This document shows, piece by piece, positions 23,476 to 35,638 of a DNA stretch of 64,000 nucleotides. Position numbers and translations under genes: made by a program. The first letter of the stretch is position 1. Each line of letters opens with the position of its first letter. The notes beneath the pieces are model-generated. The model did not search any database, had not been told where the DNA came from, and was given only the letters and a program-made list of their open reading frames with translations. This DNA is from Sesamum alatum (lineage: Eukaryota; Streptophyta; Magnoliopsida; Lamiales; Pedaliaceae). Location: the NCBI GenBank assembly GCA_034509735.1, contig JACGWO010000011.1, forward strand, positions 24,846,979-24,910,978, written 5' to 3'.

Positions 23476-25720
23476 TGTTAGAATAGATGACTAGAAAAGC
23501 CAATTGAATTGGCGATTTTGCGTTCGATTTAGAAATCTTTATTAAAGTAATATTGACTCGATGAATATAGTAAGTATTCATCCTTGGTAGTATGTGTTTG
23601 TTGTGATTACTAATTACGTTAAACGGCGTTTTAACGTTACAACAAATGCCCGCACACCAATTGGATAACCGATCTAGTTGGCTTGCACATTGGATGACAG
23701 CTATGAAACCAACTTCTGAGGGTTGGTCTGGATTATTCCAAGTCGAGGACCTCGAGACAGGCAATCGAGGGTCCTATAGAGACTTGCACTAAGGATTGCA
23801 ATCATTGGATGAGTGCCGTGTTTCATCGGTGGCAGACGTTGGACGTCTATGCAATATTAGTGGGTTAGTTGACAAGGGTGTCAGCTGACTAAACTGACTC
23901 GCGGGAATCATCATATGGAAGCCTTGGAGGCTTGGTCGTTATGACTGGAATTTCCGGCTCCGATAGTACAAGGTTAGTCCTCGAACTTGAAGAATCATGG
24001 CAGTCACATGCATATGAAGGTTGTATCTAGGATCTGGCAAGAGATGTCCGTATCTGGGATATGTTCATTATAAGCTTTATCCAGTGCAGTCAGAATATGT
24101 ACTGAGAACGGTGGATTCCAAGATAGAAACCGTCACCTGCCAGTATATGACAATCGAGTCTCCTATGCGCTCTGAGATGGTTTAAACTCTTTAAGTCTGT
24201 GGCCACAGTGATTGGTCGAGTAGGGAATGGTTTCCTACGTTGATCAATAGAGAAAACATGTATTGAGTTATTGAGCATAGTTGTCTAGTCCAGGATGAGA
24301 ACCGACGCCCAATTCCATGCCCTAGACTTAGACCGGGAGACGGATGATGGAAGGACCGTACTCGTATGATACTCGGGGGCCGAAACGTTTACGCCAACAT
24401 TCACCTAGACTCTAGTGCCATGGACCGTCGCTAGATGGCCACCCATGGTGACGGACGTTTTTCGATTAATGGTTAATTGAAAAATAGTTAATTAAATTGG
24501 ATTTAATTGACCAATTGTATTGGACACAAGCCCAAGTCTAGCTGAGGGTGAACCTAAAGAGTCACACACAAATTACTATGAAATTGGTAAAATTAATTTA
24601 GAATTAATTCTAGAAGAAGTGAATTAATTTAATTGGATTAAATTAATTCAAGGAGAAAAATAAATGATTGGATCATTTATTGGGAAATCTATTTGATGGA
24701 TGGTCCAAGAATTAATTAATTGGATTAGTTAATTTTTGGACTTAGAACCTTTAAATTAATTGGATTAATTTCTCGGGTTTGGATTAATTAATTGATTGGA
24801 TCAATTAATTAGAGTTCGGACTTATGTTTATTTAATTGGATTAAATAAACTTATGGGCTTCAATTGGATTGAGATTAATTGGATTAATTAATTTCCAATG
24901 GACTTTGTTTGGACTTAATTTAATTAGATTAAATAAAAGTCCAAGACTAGTAGTCCTAGTCCATGGAAAAATTCAATTTATAGCAAGTGAAGGAGGAATT
25001 AAAATCCTCCACATGTGAGGCACATGTGACCAGCCTTTATATGGTTTGGTGGGTTGTTTTATATGCTATAATGGTGCATGGTTATGTAAAGAGTGGTGAG
25101 TGTATGTAGGTTGCTTTGGAAGTTAACTATAGAAGTTGAATTTTGAATTCAACAACTCGACATACACAAAACCATTCACATAACTTATATGGCTTGGTCT
25201 TGCACGAAATTTTCTATCAAAAACTCTGAAAAAATTCTCCTTCTTGTGTTCATACCTTTTGGAAAGGTTTGAACTAAAACATTCCAAAAGCACTAATCAA
25301 TAGTGTTGTTTTGGATTGTTTCTTCTTCTTCTTCTTCTTCTTCTTCTTCTTCTTCTTCTCTACTTCTATCTAGCAATAGATTTAGGGATACACTCTTCTA
25401 TGGTGTGGTGTGGACAAATTAGAGGGATTCTAATTTGGATCCTCAAGTGAACGGAAGGAGAAACGAAAAGGGAACAACGCTAGAATCCGGTTCTACGTGC
25501 AACGAACATAAGGTTGGTTTTCTTTATGTTTTCATATATCTTTTGTTTTTTAATCCTTTAGCCACATGTCCAGCATCTTCTCCTTCTTTATTTATTCTCC
25601 ACAAACACCGAACGCCCAGGAACTTCAAAGGGAACATCTCTTTGAACCAGTTTTAATTATGCTTTAAATTCACGTTTTTTACGCTTTCGTTGCGTTCCCG
25701 GGCCGTACCCGATTCTTTCA
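23476..25720 (+). repeat. Copia A 3' LTR
   Basis: 2245 bp, TGTTAGAATAGATGA to GATTCTTTCA. It differs from the 5' LTR by scattered substitutions, a small insertion near 23790 and a longer (TTC)n run at 25319-25358. Confidence 0.9.
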
Positions 25721-25916
25721 GTTTCGTACTGTATACGAGGCACTTTTGGTCTTTATCTCATCACGAGTTGACGCCTCCCCTTATTTACGTAAACTTCCCC
25801 CTTGTGCGATCTTTCATCGGCTCATGTTCGTTGGAGGCCTTCTCACTGCTTCGTACGAGGAGCAGAAGGTGTGTCCTGTTTCTACTACGGTATGAGGTAT
25901 TCTTTTATCTGTATCA
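25721..25916 (-). repeat. Tat-2 3' LTR, right part (split)
   Basis: Resumes at GTTTC and matches the right LTR through GCAGAAGGTGTGTCCTGTTT to the terminal GTATCA. Adding both parts gives about 508 bp against 542 bp for the other LTR. The bases just inside read CCAGCCTCCCAATTTT, on the minus strand a purine-rich tract next to the LTR. Confidence 0.9.
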
Positions 25917-26639
25917 CCAGCCTCCCAATTTTTGTCGCTCGTGGCTCGACGGATAAAAATTCAAATATCAATTTCCCGCCTAATTTTTCAAAAAATCTCC
26001 GTTGGCGGCGGTCCATGAGTTTGCGTCTCTTTAGTGCCTGGCCCCCTTTAACTTCTGTCATGATGACCTCTTTCTTGTCACTGCCTTTTTTTACTGTAGG
26101 TCATCCATGCGTTGCCTTTCTGGCTCGCGACTGCCCATCTTCTCCCGCTTTGAAACCGATGCGTGGCGTATTTACTACGGGTCTTCACTTCTTTTACCAT
26201 CTATAAGGTACTGATTCTCACCATTTTCTCCTTCATTCAAAAATTTCTTCCCTCGCTCATCTTCCCCAAGTAGTCACCCTCCATTTTTAATTCCTTTTCT
26301 TTCTTTTTTCTTTTCAAAAGCAAGGTTTCCTATAAAATGTAAATATGTGGTTTCTGTAACTTTATGGAATGTGGGGACACCACCTCATATTGGACTTCTT
26401 CTGCATCCTTGTCTTCTTCATCTCCTCCTCTTGTCTCTTGGAAACACCATTTGAAAATTAAGGGCAAAAAGCCTCGTCGTACCTGCGTCATCCTTCAGGG
26501 AACCCCCTTCCCCGACCCCCACTGGAATATCTTCTAATGCTTTCGCTGCCATTTCCACTACCCTTTGTCGTATGTCTCCCAAGTCCTTAGTCAATCTGTC
26601 CAATCGATGGCCTCGCCTGAGGGGTATGATGTGTTAACC
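25917..26639. other. Tat-2 3' untranslated region
   Basis: About 0.7 kb inside the 3' LTR without a confident gene. A plus-strand ATG-led frame near 26335-26460 may be the start of the antisense ORF that continues to the right. Confidence 0.4.
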
Positions 26640-27377
26640 CCTATAGATTATTAACGGGCTAATAATCCTCCTCCTGAGTGCATCACTATGTATGTTGCCT
26701 AATGCACTTTTGGTTTGAGATTTCTCCTTCCTCCCCTCTTAGTGGAAATATTGAATGTCTCAGGTATTCCCCGTAGTCAACTGATGTCGAACTCCTATAG
26801 ATTGGTGATAGGCTTCATCTTGTGCTCCCTACTATATCGTTTTGAGCCTACACTAGAAAATTTCTTTGGTGTCTTTGCACCTCGGTTGTCTTTAAAGGAG
26901 CGTTTCTTTTAGTTTTCCCCTCGCCCAGGCCTCACCTTCATCAAGGAGAAACCCTCATTGCACTCAACTTGAAAATCTCGATACCCTTTGTCTGTAGACC
27001 TAATTGGGAAGTTCCCTTGACCTGGCGTACTTCTCTAAATGAAATTCCCCCTATCGACTATGAGGGGGTGAAGGAGAGATTGAAGGATGCTGGTTTGTTT
27101 GATCATGGCTTTAAGGCCAAGGCCCTGTTGGAGCAGGATTTGCTCGTAGTGGCAAGGCTTCATCCTGTTGAAGATACTTATACCGGCCCCAAGAGCACCT
27201 GTTCTCATCTTTGTAAGTTATCGTTTTCCTGCTATATTTTTCCCCATTAGTTTGATTAATGATTTTTTATTTTCTTTGTAGAGACTATGAACCGAGCGGC
27301 CATTCTTAATTTCATCCCATAGGATATGCTTCGAACCCTCTCTCCTCGTCGAGTACGAGGTCTGCCTCGCCCATTCC
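26640..27377 (+). pseudogene. Tat-2 antisense ORF (gypsy-type transposon domain)
   Basis: Plus strand, opposite to Tat-2 pol. The frame near 26715-26912 encodes PPLLVEILNVSGIPRSQLMS, SYRLVIGFILCSLL and FFGVFAPRLS, the pattern of the plant 'putative gypsy type transposon' domain (LPPFL.E.L...GI.P.QL.PN..R...GF). After a stop, 26969-27250 reads RPNWEVPLTWRTSLNEIPP and YEGVKERLKDAGLFDHG. The sequence is cut at 27377 by the next insertion. The match in type and position to the Tat-1 antisense ORF supports both calls. Function unknown. Confidence 0.7.
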
Positions 27378-29411
27378 TGTCACACCCCAAACGATAGTTG
27401 CACATTTAACAATATTACTTTTATAGAACATGAACCAATTCATAGTTGGTTATATAACATACTCTATCAACATAATTAACAAAAGTATTGGCTCATCGAC
27501 AACACTTATACATGTCTTTTTTCACATATGGTAGCGTAGACTATTATAATATGTTCACAAGCTGTCTTCAATTTTAGTATATTGTTAACAGTCTCAAAAT
27601 CTATAACTTCTATCCTATTGACTTGTAAGGAGAACTGCGCATACTGACCCGACTTGGCTTGAAATGTACAACATTGACCTATCCCTCAAGAGCGAACACA
27701 ACTAGCATTTACACCTGAAAAATATTTGCAGAGGAGTGAGCCTACAACTCAATAAAGTATACAACCGGCACAATCTATACATGTAATTTGGGTTAATTTA
27801 AACCACACATTAGCACATCATACATAGAACTTCCAAATAATCAATTCCGACGTGTTACAATTTATTCACAAGTAAGCATCTCATAGAAAGATAATCAAAC
27901 ACATTAATGTCTAGTCTGCTTACAAGAGAGTGATATAGTGTATTTCTCCACCAACTCAATCTCACCAATCATCACATTACGTTAAGTGAATTCCCCTTGG
28001 TATGCCACACAAACTAGTTTGCCACACAGGCTAGTTTGCCACACAGGCTGATTGCCACACAGGCTAGTTTAGATCACCAAAGAGGTATCCACATAATAAT
28101 TATACTCGATTTTCAAAAACTCCCTCATTTCCCCATATCACCGTTCTTGTAAGTAGCTAGTCACACAAGACAACATAGCATCACAAGTTCATTACGAGCA
28201 TCAATAAAACTCATGGAGCATGGTACATACAATTTCTCGTCTTATTTCCACCACATCATCATTTAGTCATAAACCATCAAATCAATCATTCCATCATAGT
28301 AATTCATTTCCGACACCATTCATACATCAAGGTAATGACAAGAGATAAAATAGAGCACATTTAGATGACTCTAATCGTCTACTTACCTTGCTTTCATGAA
28401 CTAAGCATTCAACTCAAACCATCCATCAATTCTAACCTCCTCATAGGTTATTGGAGCACAATCATAGACTTACATAGAGATATTATCAAAATGATCAAAA
28501 GAAGCATATATAGACGGTGCTAATCATCTACTTACAAAATGTACCGATCACCGATGGTCTTAGTTCGTGGTGTGAGTTTTCTCAATGGATCCAGATCCTA
28601 AAAATATTCTAAATATATTTATTTAATATGAACAGTTTCAGCAATTAAGAATAAAATATGGATACTTATGTCACCATATTAATCAATCTCTTCTAAATGG
28701 GGTTTGACAACACTTCTATCCTAACTTACAAGTTTTCTAAAAATCAAAATATAGCTGATACAAGTGTCATTTTCACTCAAAATATTCTCCTTTGCCTCTA
28801 GTTTCAGCTCCAATAAGAATCATGGGAATTGAGTTTCTATATAATAAGTTATTTAGAATTTAGTACAACCTTGTTTTCACTGCTACAGATTCTGTTTTAC
28901 TACTTCAAAATTCTATAAAAAAATCACATAGCCGTTCAAAAGTCATGATATTCTCACAATATGATATCTATTTTCTAGTTTTATTATAAATAAGAATAAC
29001 ACAATTTGAACCTTTATATCTCAAGTTATAAGGTTTTTAGTACACCTTGTCAGATTTCCGGTAGAAACAGGACAACAGAATATTTTCCTATTTTTACCAA
29101 TTAAAAAGATAGATTTAGCTTCTTCGCAAAACTATAAAGTTATATAGGACATCCTAAGATTTTCATAGGCACTAAAATCACTAATTTTGGACCGATAAAA
29201 CTCTATGTTTTCTGAAAAAACAGAGACTGTTCGGACAGAATTTATCCTGGTGTCATCATTGCATCTTAATCGGTTCATATCTTCAAATTCGCTCATACAC
29301 CAGATCCTACACGAATTTAGACAAGAAATAGAAACTAAAACTTACCAAATCAGAGGTAAAATTGCCTAAGCTTTGATGAAAATGGAGGAATTACCAAGCT
29401 CCTTCTTCTTC

Positions 29412-29452
<41 letters not shown>

Positions 29453-29740
29453 GCCTCACCTCCTCTCTCTTTGTCTTATTGCTAATTCTATACCCTTCTA
29501 CATATTTCTATAGCTGAATCAATATATATATATAAGTGTCTATATATGTGTCTAGGTATGTAGGTGTATAGATAAGTAGGTCTATATAGGTATATATATA
29601 TAAATATTATATTAAAGACACATGTTGGTAAGGTTACTTGTTTTTGTTTTCTAGTGTAGTAATATATATCTTTTGTTTTGTAGGTCATATACATATATAT
29701 ATATATATATTGTTTAGTGCTATTATTTATATACATTACA
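27378..29740 (-). repeat. 3' LTR of the minus-strand Ty3 element
   Basis: About 2.36 kb. The left border TGTCACA is matched by the other copy. The right border at CATTACA (29740) is inferred from the TG/CA rule and from a purine-rich tract on the minus strand next to it. It includes four 17-bp TTGCCACACAGGCTAG units (28001-28070), a (CT)n run (29416-29449) and TA-rich tracts. Confidence 0.7.
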
Positions 29741-32560
29741 TTAAGACTTAATTTGATTCCCCATCATCTTTTTACAAGTACCCAAACTCGCCTCCGTTCA
29801 CTATCACTCCATCAGTCTTTATTGAAAAATTGGCATCTTATCTTGGTTTATTTCTCTAACATCCTTAATAAGAAAAGTCCCAACAAGACCGTAATAATTC
29901 AACCCATAAAGCCTTTCCACCAACTATCAAGCTTTGAGATATTCTTCCCAACACATCAAAGCAATAAGTACGATATATTATCCAAGTATACTAATCTAGT
30001 CCTAATTTATGATAATAATGTTATATGTAACCAAACTCACTTCATCATTTTCTCTCTCATACCCGAAAACTTATCCATGAAGTAGGACTCTATTAGTTAG
30101 CTTTAAAGTCAACATATGTTTTCGTTAAATCTCATCAATATAATTTTGCCAAAATTATCATCCAAAAACCCAGATATTTCTTGTATATTTTCGCATTATA
30201 AAATTTATTGAACACCAACAATGCCATCCATGTATCTAATATATATTGCATAAGTTCAAGTCATCTCTTAAGGCATCCTAGTAATATTTCTTACGTAACA
30301 TTCAATCCATAACCAGTAAATCCCACTACACCAATTACAACTTGAAGTAACTATCATAACCAGTAAATCCCACGACACCAATTACAACTTGAAATCACTA
30401 TTGATAGTTACTAATATCTTAACTTTGTCAAACAATCAATACAACATGTTTTACATCCCTTGTCACATATCAAATATAGTATGTCTCCAAGGACTCCTTA
30501 TCAAATTGAGAACCAATATCCGACCCTAACTTTTAATATTGTCACAACCTAAGGAAAACTACCAAAGCAAGATCACTGATATAATTTGTTGGCTTAGTAC
30601 TCCGATTCTAATAATTCGTGTACGGTCATCCAACAATTCTTCACGTTCCAACATTGAATAAATCCCAAAATAACATAGATTTTTGAACCTATACTATCAC
30701 TTAGTAGTTAACTTACACCTTAGGTCCAAGATCTTATCCTAATACAACCAAGACAGTAGCAGGCTTAAATTGTAAAGTAGCTGACAAATCCGCTACGTGA
30801 TCAACCTCTTACTTCACATTTTTTTGGTCTCATTGCTAATAGCAATATCAAATTATGACTTCCCAAATTAGCTAAGATGATTGATCTCTTCCTACTCAAG
30901 GCATCCACTGCTACGTTCATCTTTCAATGATGATAATCGATAGTATAACCATAATTCTTTAACAATTATTCATATGCTTTGTCTCAAGTTCAATTCTTTC
31001 TGTGTCATAACATACCTCAAACTCTTATAGGCAATTGCAAATCTAATTTAATTAATTAATTAATTTTTTCATACAAATAGTGCGTCAAAACTCAAATGCA
31101 CGTGTCATTGTTGCTAACTCCATATCATGCGCAGTATGATTTAACTCTTAGGTCCTTAACGACAAGATGCATAAGGCTATTACCTTTCTGTTTTTCATTA
31201 ACATACACCCTAAACCGTATTTTGAAGTATCTATATACACCACGTATCCACCACTATCAGATGTTAAAGCTAAAATTGAAGTTGATGATAATATTTTCCT
31301 TAACTCATCAAAGCTTTCTTGACATGGCTCAATCCAGTGAAAAATTATCTGCCTTCCTTAATAACTTTGTCCAAGGACCAACAATTATAGAGAATCCCTC
31401 AACAAATCTCCTATTAGACCCAACTACCCTAGGAAACTCCGAACTTCAGTTGCATTCTTTAATATGCCTCATTCCGCAATAACCTTTATCTATAGGATCA
31501 GACATAACACTATCTCCAAATATCATATGTCCTAGGAAAATTAACTGATTCACCTAAATATCACACTTACTTAGCTTAGCGTACAACTCTTTATCTCTAA
31601 GATCTGCAACACTATTTTTTTTTTTTTTGGATGTTCTTCATGCTCCTCTCTACTCCTCGAATACAATAAGACACCATCAATAAAGACTATCACAAAATGA
31701 CTTAAGTACTGTTCAAATATTCGATTTGTCAATGCCATGAATGTGGCCTATCCTCAATTGCCAATAATCAGACCTCATTTTGATATTTGAAAAGATTGTA
31801 GCTCATTTCTAATAGTATAGAGAATCATCAATTCTTGGTAATAGATATTTATTCTTGATTGTAATCCGGTTCAATGGCCTATAATCAACACATAGTCGCA
31901 TACTGCAATCTTTCTTCTTTACAAATAACACTGGTGCTCCCTAGGAATAATTTCTATTTTAAAATCTACTTCTCGATGAGGTGGTAATCCAGGTAATTCT
32001 TAAGGAAAAATATCAGGAAATTCTCTCAATGCCTTAACATCTAATACACCGACTCTCATAATCGTAATATCATGTACGTCAGCTAAATATAACTTACACC
32101 ATTCTTTAACTAAATCAAAGGCAGTCACAACAGATATTAAACAACTGCGGTATGAATTTTCTGTCTCCTACCATCACCGTCTTTATATTGACTTCTACAA
32201 CCACTTTCTTCGTTTGACGAGTAAACTCAATAACATGACAACGAGATAACCAATGCATTCACAAAATAATGTTAAACTATCTAAAACTTATCATGACCAA
32301 ATTTTCATGTAGTGTAACACTATTCACTACAACTGAAAAAAATCTTACTGCTATATTGACAAGTGAAACCCCAATAAGCATAGATACACATATATAATGA
32401 AACAATTCTATATTATCTTGTGCAGACTCTAAAGACTCATTTGCGCCAGCAGCGTGTTCTCCTGACTCTTCCATCCTATATAAAATAAACACATGTAATC
32501 AGACTTATGGTATATGTTTTATCTATTCAATAATACGACTCTTCACAAACATCCCCAGAG
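29741..32560 (-). pseudogene. pol remnant of the minus-strand Ty3 element
   Basis: Read leftward: MEESGEHAAGANESLESAQD (about 32477-32410) opens the frame, followed by protease-like sequence. RT is recognisable at about 31950-31840 as [20 protein letters not shown] then [19 protein letters not shown]. RNase H is visible at about 31330-31110 (CQESFDELRKIL, SGGYVVYIDTSKYGLGCMLM with the first Asp, then HDMELATM), and NVAVDALSRK near 30920 closes it. Integrase to the left is not readable. Stops occur every few dozen codons. Confidence 0.75.
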
Positions 32561-32572
32561 AATCTAATCCCT

Positions 32573-32584
32573 GCTTTGATACCA
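32573..32584 (-). other. Primer binding site (tRNA-Met type) of the minus-strand Ty3 element
   Basis: On the minus strand TGGTATCAAAGC lies five bases inside the 5' LTR end. It fixes the element's orientation. Confidence 0.8.
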
Positions 32585-32589
32585 CAAAA

Positions 32590-34617
32590 TGTCACACCCC
32601 CAAACGATAATACGATTTTATGCTGCTTAACGGTTACACATTAACAACATTACTTTTATAGAACATGAACCAGTGCATAGTTGGTTATATAACATACTCG
32701 CTCACCATAATTAACAGAAGTATTTGCTCATCTACAACACTTATATATGTCTCTTTCACATATGGCACCGTAGACTATTATAATTTGTTCATAAGCCGTC
32801 TTCAAATTCAGTATATTGTTAATAGTCTCAAAAACTATAACTTCTATCCTATTGACTTGCGAGGAGAACTCCGCATATTGGCCCGACCTGACTTGAAATG
32901 TACAACGTTGACCTATCCCTCAAGAGCGAACACAACTAGCATTTACACCTGAAAAAATTTGCAGAGAGTGAACCTATAACTTAATAAGTAGACAACTGGC
33001 ACAATCTATACATACAATTTGGGTTAATTTAAACCACACATTAGCACATCATACACAGAACTTCCAAATAATCAACTCCAGCGTGTTCCAATTTATTGAC
33101 AAGTAAGCATCTCATAGAAAGATAATCAAACACATTAATTCCTAGTCTACTTACAAGAGAGTGATATAGTGTATGAATCCACCAACTCAATATCACCAAT
33201 CATCACATTACGTTAAGTGAATTTCCCTTGGTATGCCACACAGGCTAGTTTGCCACACAGGCTGAGTTGCCACAAAGACTAGTTTGCCACACAGGCTGAG
33301 TTGCCACAAAGACTAGTTTGCCACACAGGCTAGTTTACCACATAGGCTGAGTTGCCACACAGGTTGATTTTCCACACAGGATAGTTTAGATCACCAAAGG
33401 GGTATCCACATAATAATTATACTCGGTTTCCAAAACTCTCTCATTTACCAATATCACCGTTCTTGTAAGCAGCTAGTCGCACAAGACAACATAGCATCAC
33501 AAGTTCATTACGGCATCAATAAAACTCATGGAGCATGAAACATACTCTTTCTTGTCTTATTTCCACCACATCATCATTCAGCGAAGAAACATCAAATCAA
33601 TCATGCCATCATAGTAAGTCATTTCCAAAACCATTCATACACCAAGGTAATGTCAAGAGATAAAATAGAGCACATTTAGATGATTCTAATCGTCTACTTC
33701 CCTTGCTTTCACGAACTAAGCATTCAACTCAAACCATCCATCAATTCTAACCTCCTCATAGGTTATTAGGAGCACAATCATAGACTTACATATAGATATT
33801 ATCAAAATGATCAAGAGGAGCATATATAGACAGTGATATTCATCTACTTACAAAATATACCGATCACCGATGGTCTTAGTTCATGGTGTTAGTTTTCCTA
33901 ATGGATCCAGATCCTAAAAATATTCTAAATATATTTATTTAATATGAACAGTTTCAGCAATTAAGAATAAAAGATGGATACTTATGTCACCATATTAATC
34001 AATCTCTTCTAAATAGAGTTTGAAAGCACTTCTGTCCTAACTTACAAGTTTTCTACAGACCAAAATATAGCTTATACAAGTGTCATTTTCACTAAAATAT
34101 TCTCCTTTTTCTCTAGTTTCACCTCCAACAAGAATCAGAAGAATATGGTTTCTATATTGATGTATATAATAGTAATTACAATTTACTCACAAGGGCATAA
34201 GAGTAATTTTTTGGGTCTACCACATAGTAAATATATGCACCCCATCGCACCATAAAATAACCAAATCACTATAAATACAAGATATATTATTTTTTAACCC
34301 GAAGCTACTATTCATTGATTTGACTACTCATACTAAAATTCCCTCTCTAAAAACTTGGGGTGCAATTGTGTCGAAGGCAATTTTTCCCGATTAATCCTTC
34401 GCTAAGAACCACTTCCACATCATATATATATTAATTTATTTAGAATTTAGTAAAACATTATTTTCACTGCTACAGATTCGGTTTTACTACTTCAAAATTC
34501 TATAAAAAAATCACATAGTCATTCAAAAGTCATGATATTCTCACAATATGATATCCTATTTTCCTAGTTTCATCATAAATAAGAATAATACAATCTGAAC
34601 CTTTATATATCAAGTTA
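32590..34617 (-). repeat. 5' LTR of the minus-strand Ty3 element, truncated
   Basis: Matches 27378 to about 29030 of the other LTR, then stops at 34617 where copia B gag sequence begins; about 0.7 kb of its outer part is missing. It holds nine units of the 17-bp array (33232-33389) against four in the other LTR, and a 265-bp solo LTR at 34158-34422. Confidence 0.8.
34158..34422. mobile_element. 265-bp solo LTR (copia- or TRIM-like)
   Basis: The segment starts TGATGTATATAATAG and ends CTTCCACATCA, and TATAT flanks both sides (34153-34157 and 34423-34427). The same place in the other LTR of the host element (around 28832) lacks it, so it is an insertion. TG...CA ends, a TATAAATA motif inside and the 5-bp duplication indicate a solo LTR of a short LTR family left by recombination. 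Confidence 0.85.
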
Positions 34618-34639
34618 TATATGCAATGAATTGCAAAAG

Positions 34640-35630
34640 CAACACGAACACCTTAAGCATGCATCTGAGATCTTTGTACGCTTACAAGAGTTGTTTGCGG
34701 TACAAGATTGACACATAAGGTATGCAGTACCAAAGGAGTTATATCGGGCAAAGATGACTGAGGGGTCTTCTGTTCATGATCACGGCGTCAAGATGCTGTC
34801 TTTCATTGAGAAGTTAGAATCTTTGAATGCAGGCATGAGTAATGACTCCTACATAGATGTGATCTTACAGTCATTTATGTCATATTTTGGTAATTTGTTG
34901 TTAATTACAATATGAACGGTCTTGAGAAGACTGTTCCTGAATTGATCAATATGCTTATACCATACGAGGCTACTATAAAGAAAGTCTGCACCAGTAATGC
35001 TAGCAACCCCATCCACATCTTCCTCCATGACCAAAAGGGTCAAGAGATGGAGGAGAAATGGAAAGGGGAGGAAGAAAAGCAATAAAGACAGTCGAGGGAA
35101 GGGCAAAGGGAAGAACATAATCAAGGCCATCCAACAAATGATGAGTGTCATCACTGCCACGAAAATAGTCCATTGGAAGAGAAATTGCAAGAAGAGTCTT
35201 GCAACAGTCCAAGGTATTTTGGTTGTTGAAATTAACATGGTTTCTAGTAATGCTTCTTGGATATTAGATACCAGTTGTGGAGGTCATATTTGCAATAATT
35301 TGCAGGTAATGAGAAGAAGCAAAAAGTTAGGCCAAAGAGATGTGATCCTCAGGCTTGGAGACGGCAAGTAGGTTGTTGCTAAAGCCGTTGGAACGGTGCA
35401 CTTAGCTATTAGCAAGGATGTTAGGATAGTACTTAATAGTTGTTATTATGTACCAATTATGATAAGAAACATAGTATCTATAACTACTCTTGATGAAGAG
35501 GGGTATGAATTTTATGTATAAAAACAATGTTTCTACTTAATGAGGAATGGTTCTTCTGTTTTACTTGGCACTTTAATAAATGGTTTATATACTATCCAAC
35601 AACATAATATGATTATGAACGTTCAACATA
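34640..35630 (+). pseudogene. Copia B gag (partial) and protease
   Basis: The reading begins inside gag: YRAKMTEGSSVHDHGVKML, then SFIEKLESLNAGMSNDSYID, matching copia A gag. The frame shifts into a Lys/Arg-rich stretch (MTKRVKRWRRNGKGRKKS, near 35030) with a damaged zinc knuckle. Protease is recognisable near 35255-35300 as SWILDTSCGGHICNN, where DTS replaces the usual D(S/T)G-type box and is followed by the copia-typical G.H.C pattern. It continues to the stop-containing region before 35639. Confidence 0.75.
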
Positions 35631-35638
35631 AATGAAAA

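Larger units (their letters stand above)
16216..25720 (+). mobile_element. Copia A: Ty1/copia element with 2.2-kb LTRs
   Basis: Two long LTRs (16216-18436 and 23476-25720) start TGTTA and end TTCTTTCA. GTTTC lies outside both (16211-16215 and 25721-25725), a perfect 5-bp duplication. A primer site matching initiator tRNA-Met follows the first LTR. Inside are gag, zinc knuckle and decayed pol remnants in the plus sense. The coding part (about 5 kb with a 1.9-kb leader) is shorter than usual for a full copia interior and full of stops, so the copy is not autonomous. It sits inside the left LTR of Tat-2. Confidence 0.92.
27378..34617 (-). mobile_element. Ty3 element with 2.4-kb LTRs (chromovirus-like), inside Tat-2
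   Basis: LTR copies lie at 27378 to about 29740 and at 32590-34617; both begin TGTCACACCCC. A tRNA-Met-type primer site lies just left of the right copy on the minus strand, so the element reads leftward and the right LTR is its 5' LTR. The interior (about 2.85 kb) has RT and RNase H remnants full of stops; gag is almost absent. Long LTRs, Met primer and a [17 protein letters not shown] motif fit a Del/Tekay-type chromovirus, but no chromodomain is visible. The right LTR lacks its outer part. Confidence 0.75.

Noticed and set aside
29717..31482. Plus-strand open frames of 120-130 codons
   Set aside because: They are antisense to the pol remnant of the minus-strand Ty3 element, in AT-rich DNA, and show no domain.
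28001..33389. Direct repeats resembling a CRISPR-like array
   Set aside because: The units are contiguous 17-bp minisatellite copies without spacers, inside retrotransposon LTRs of a plant.
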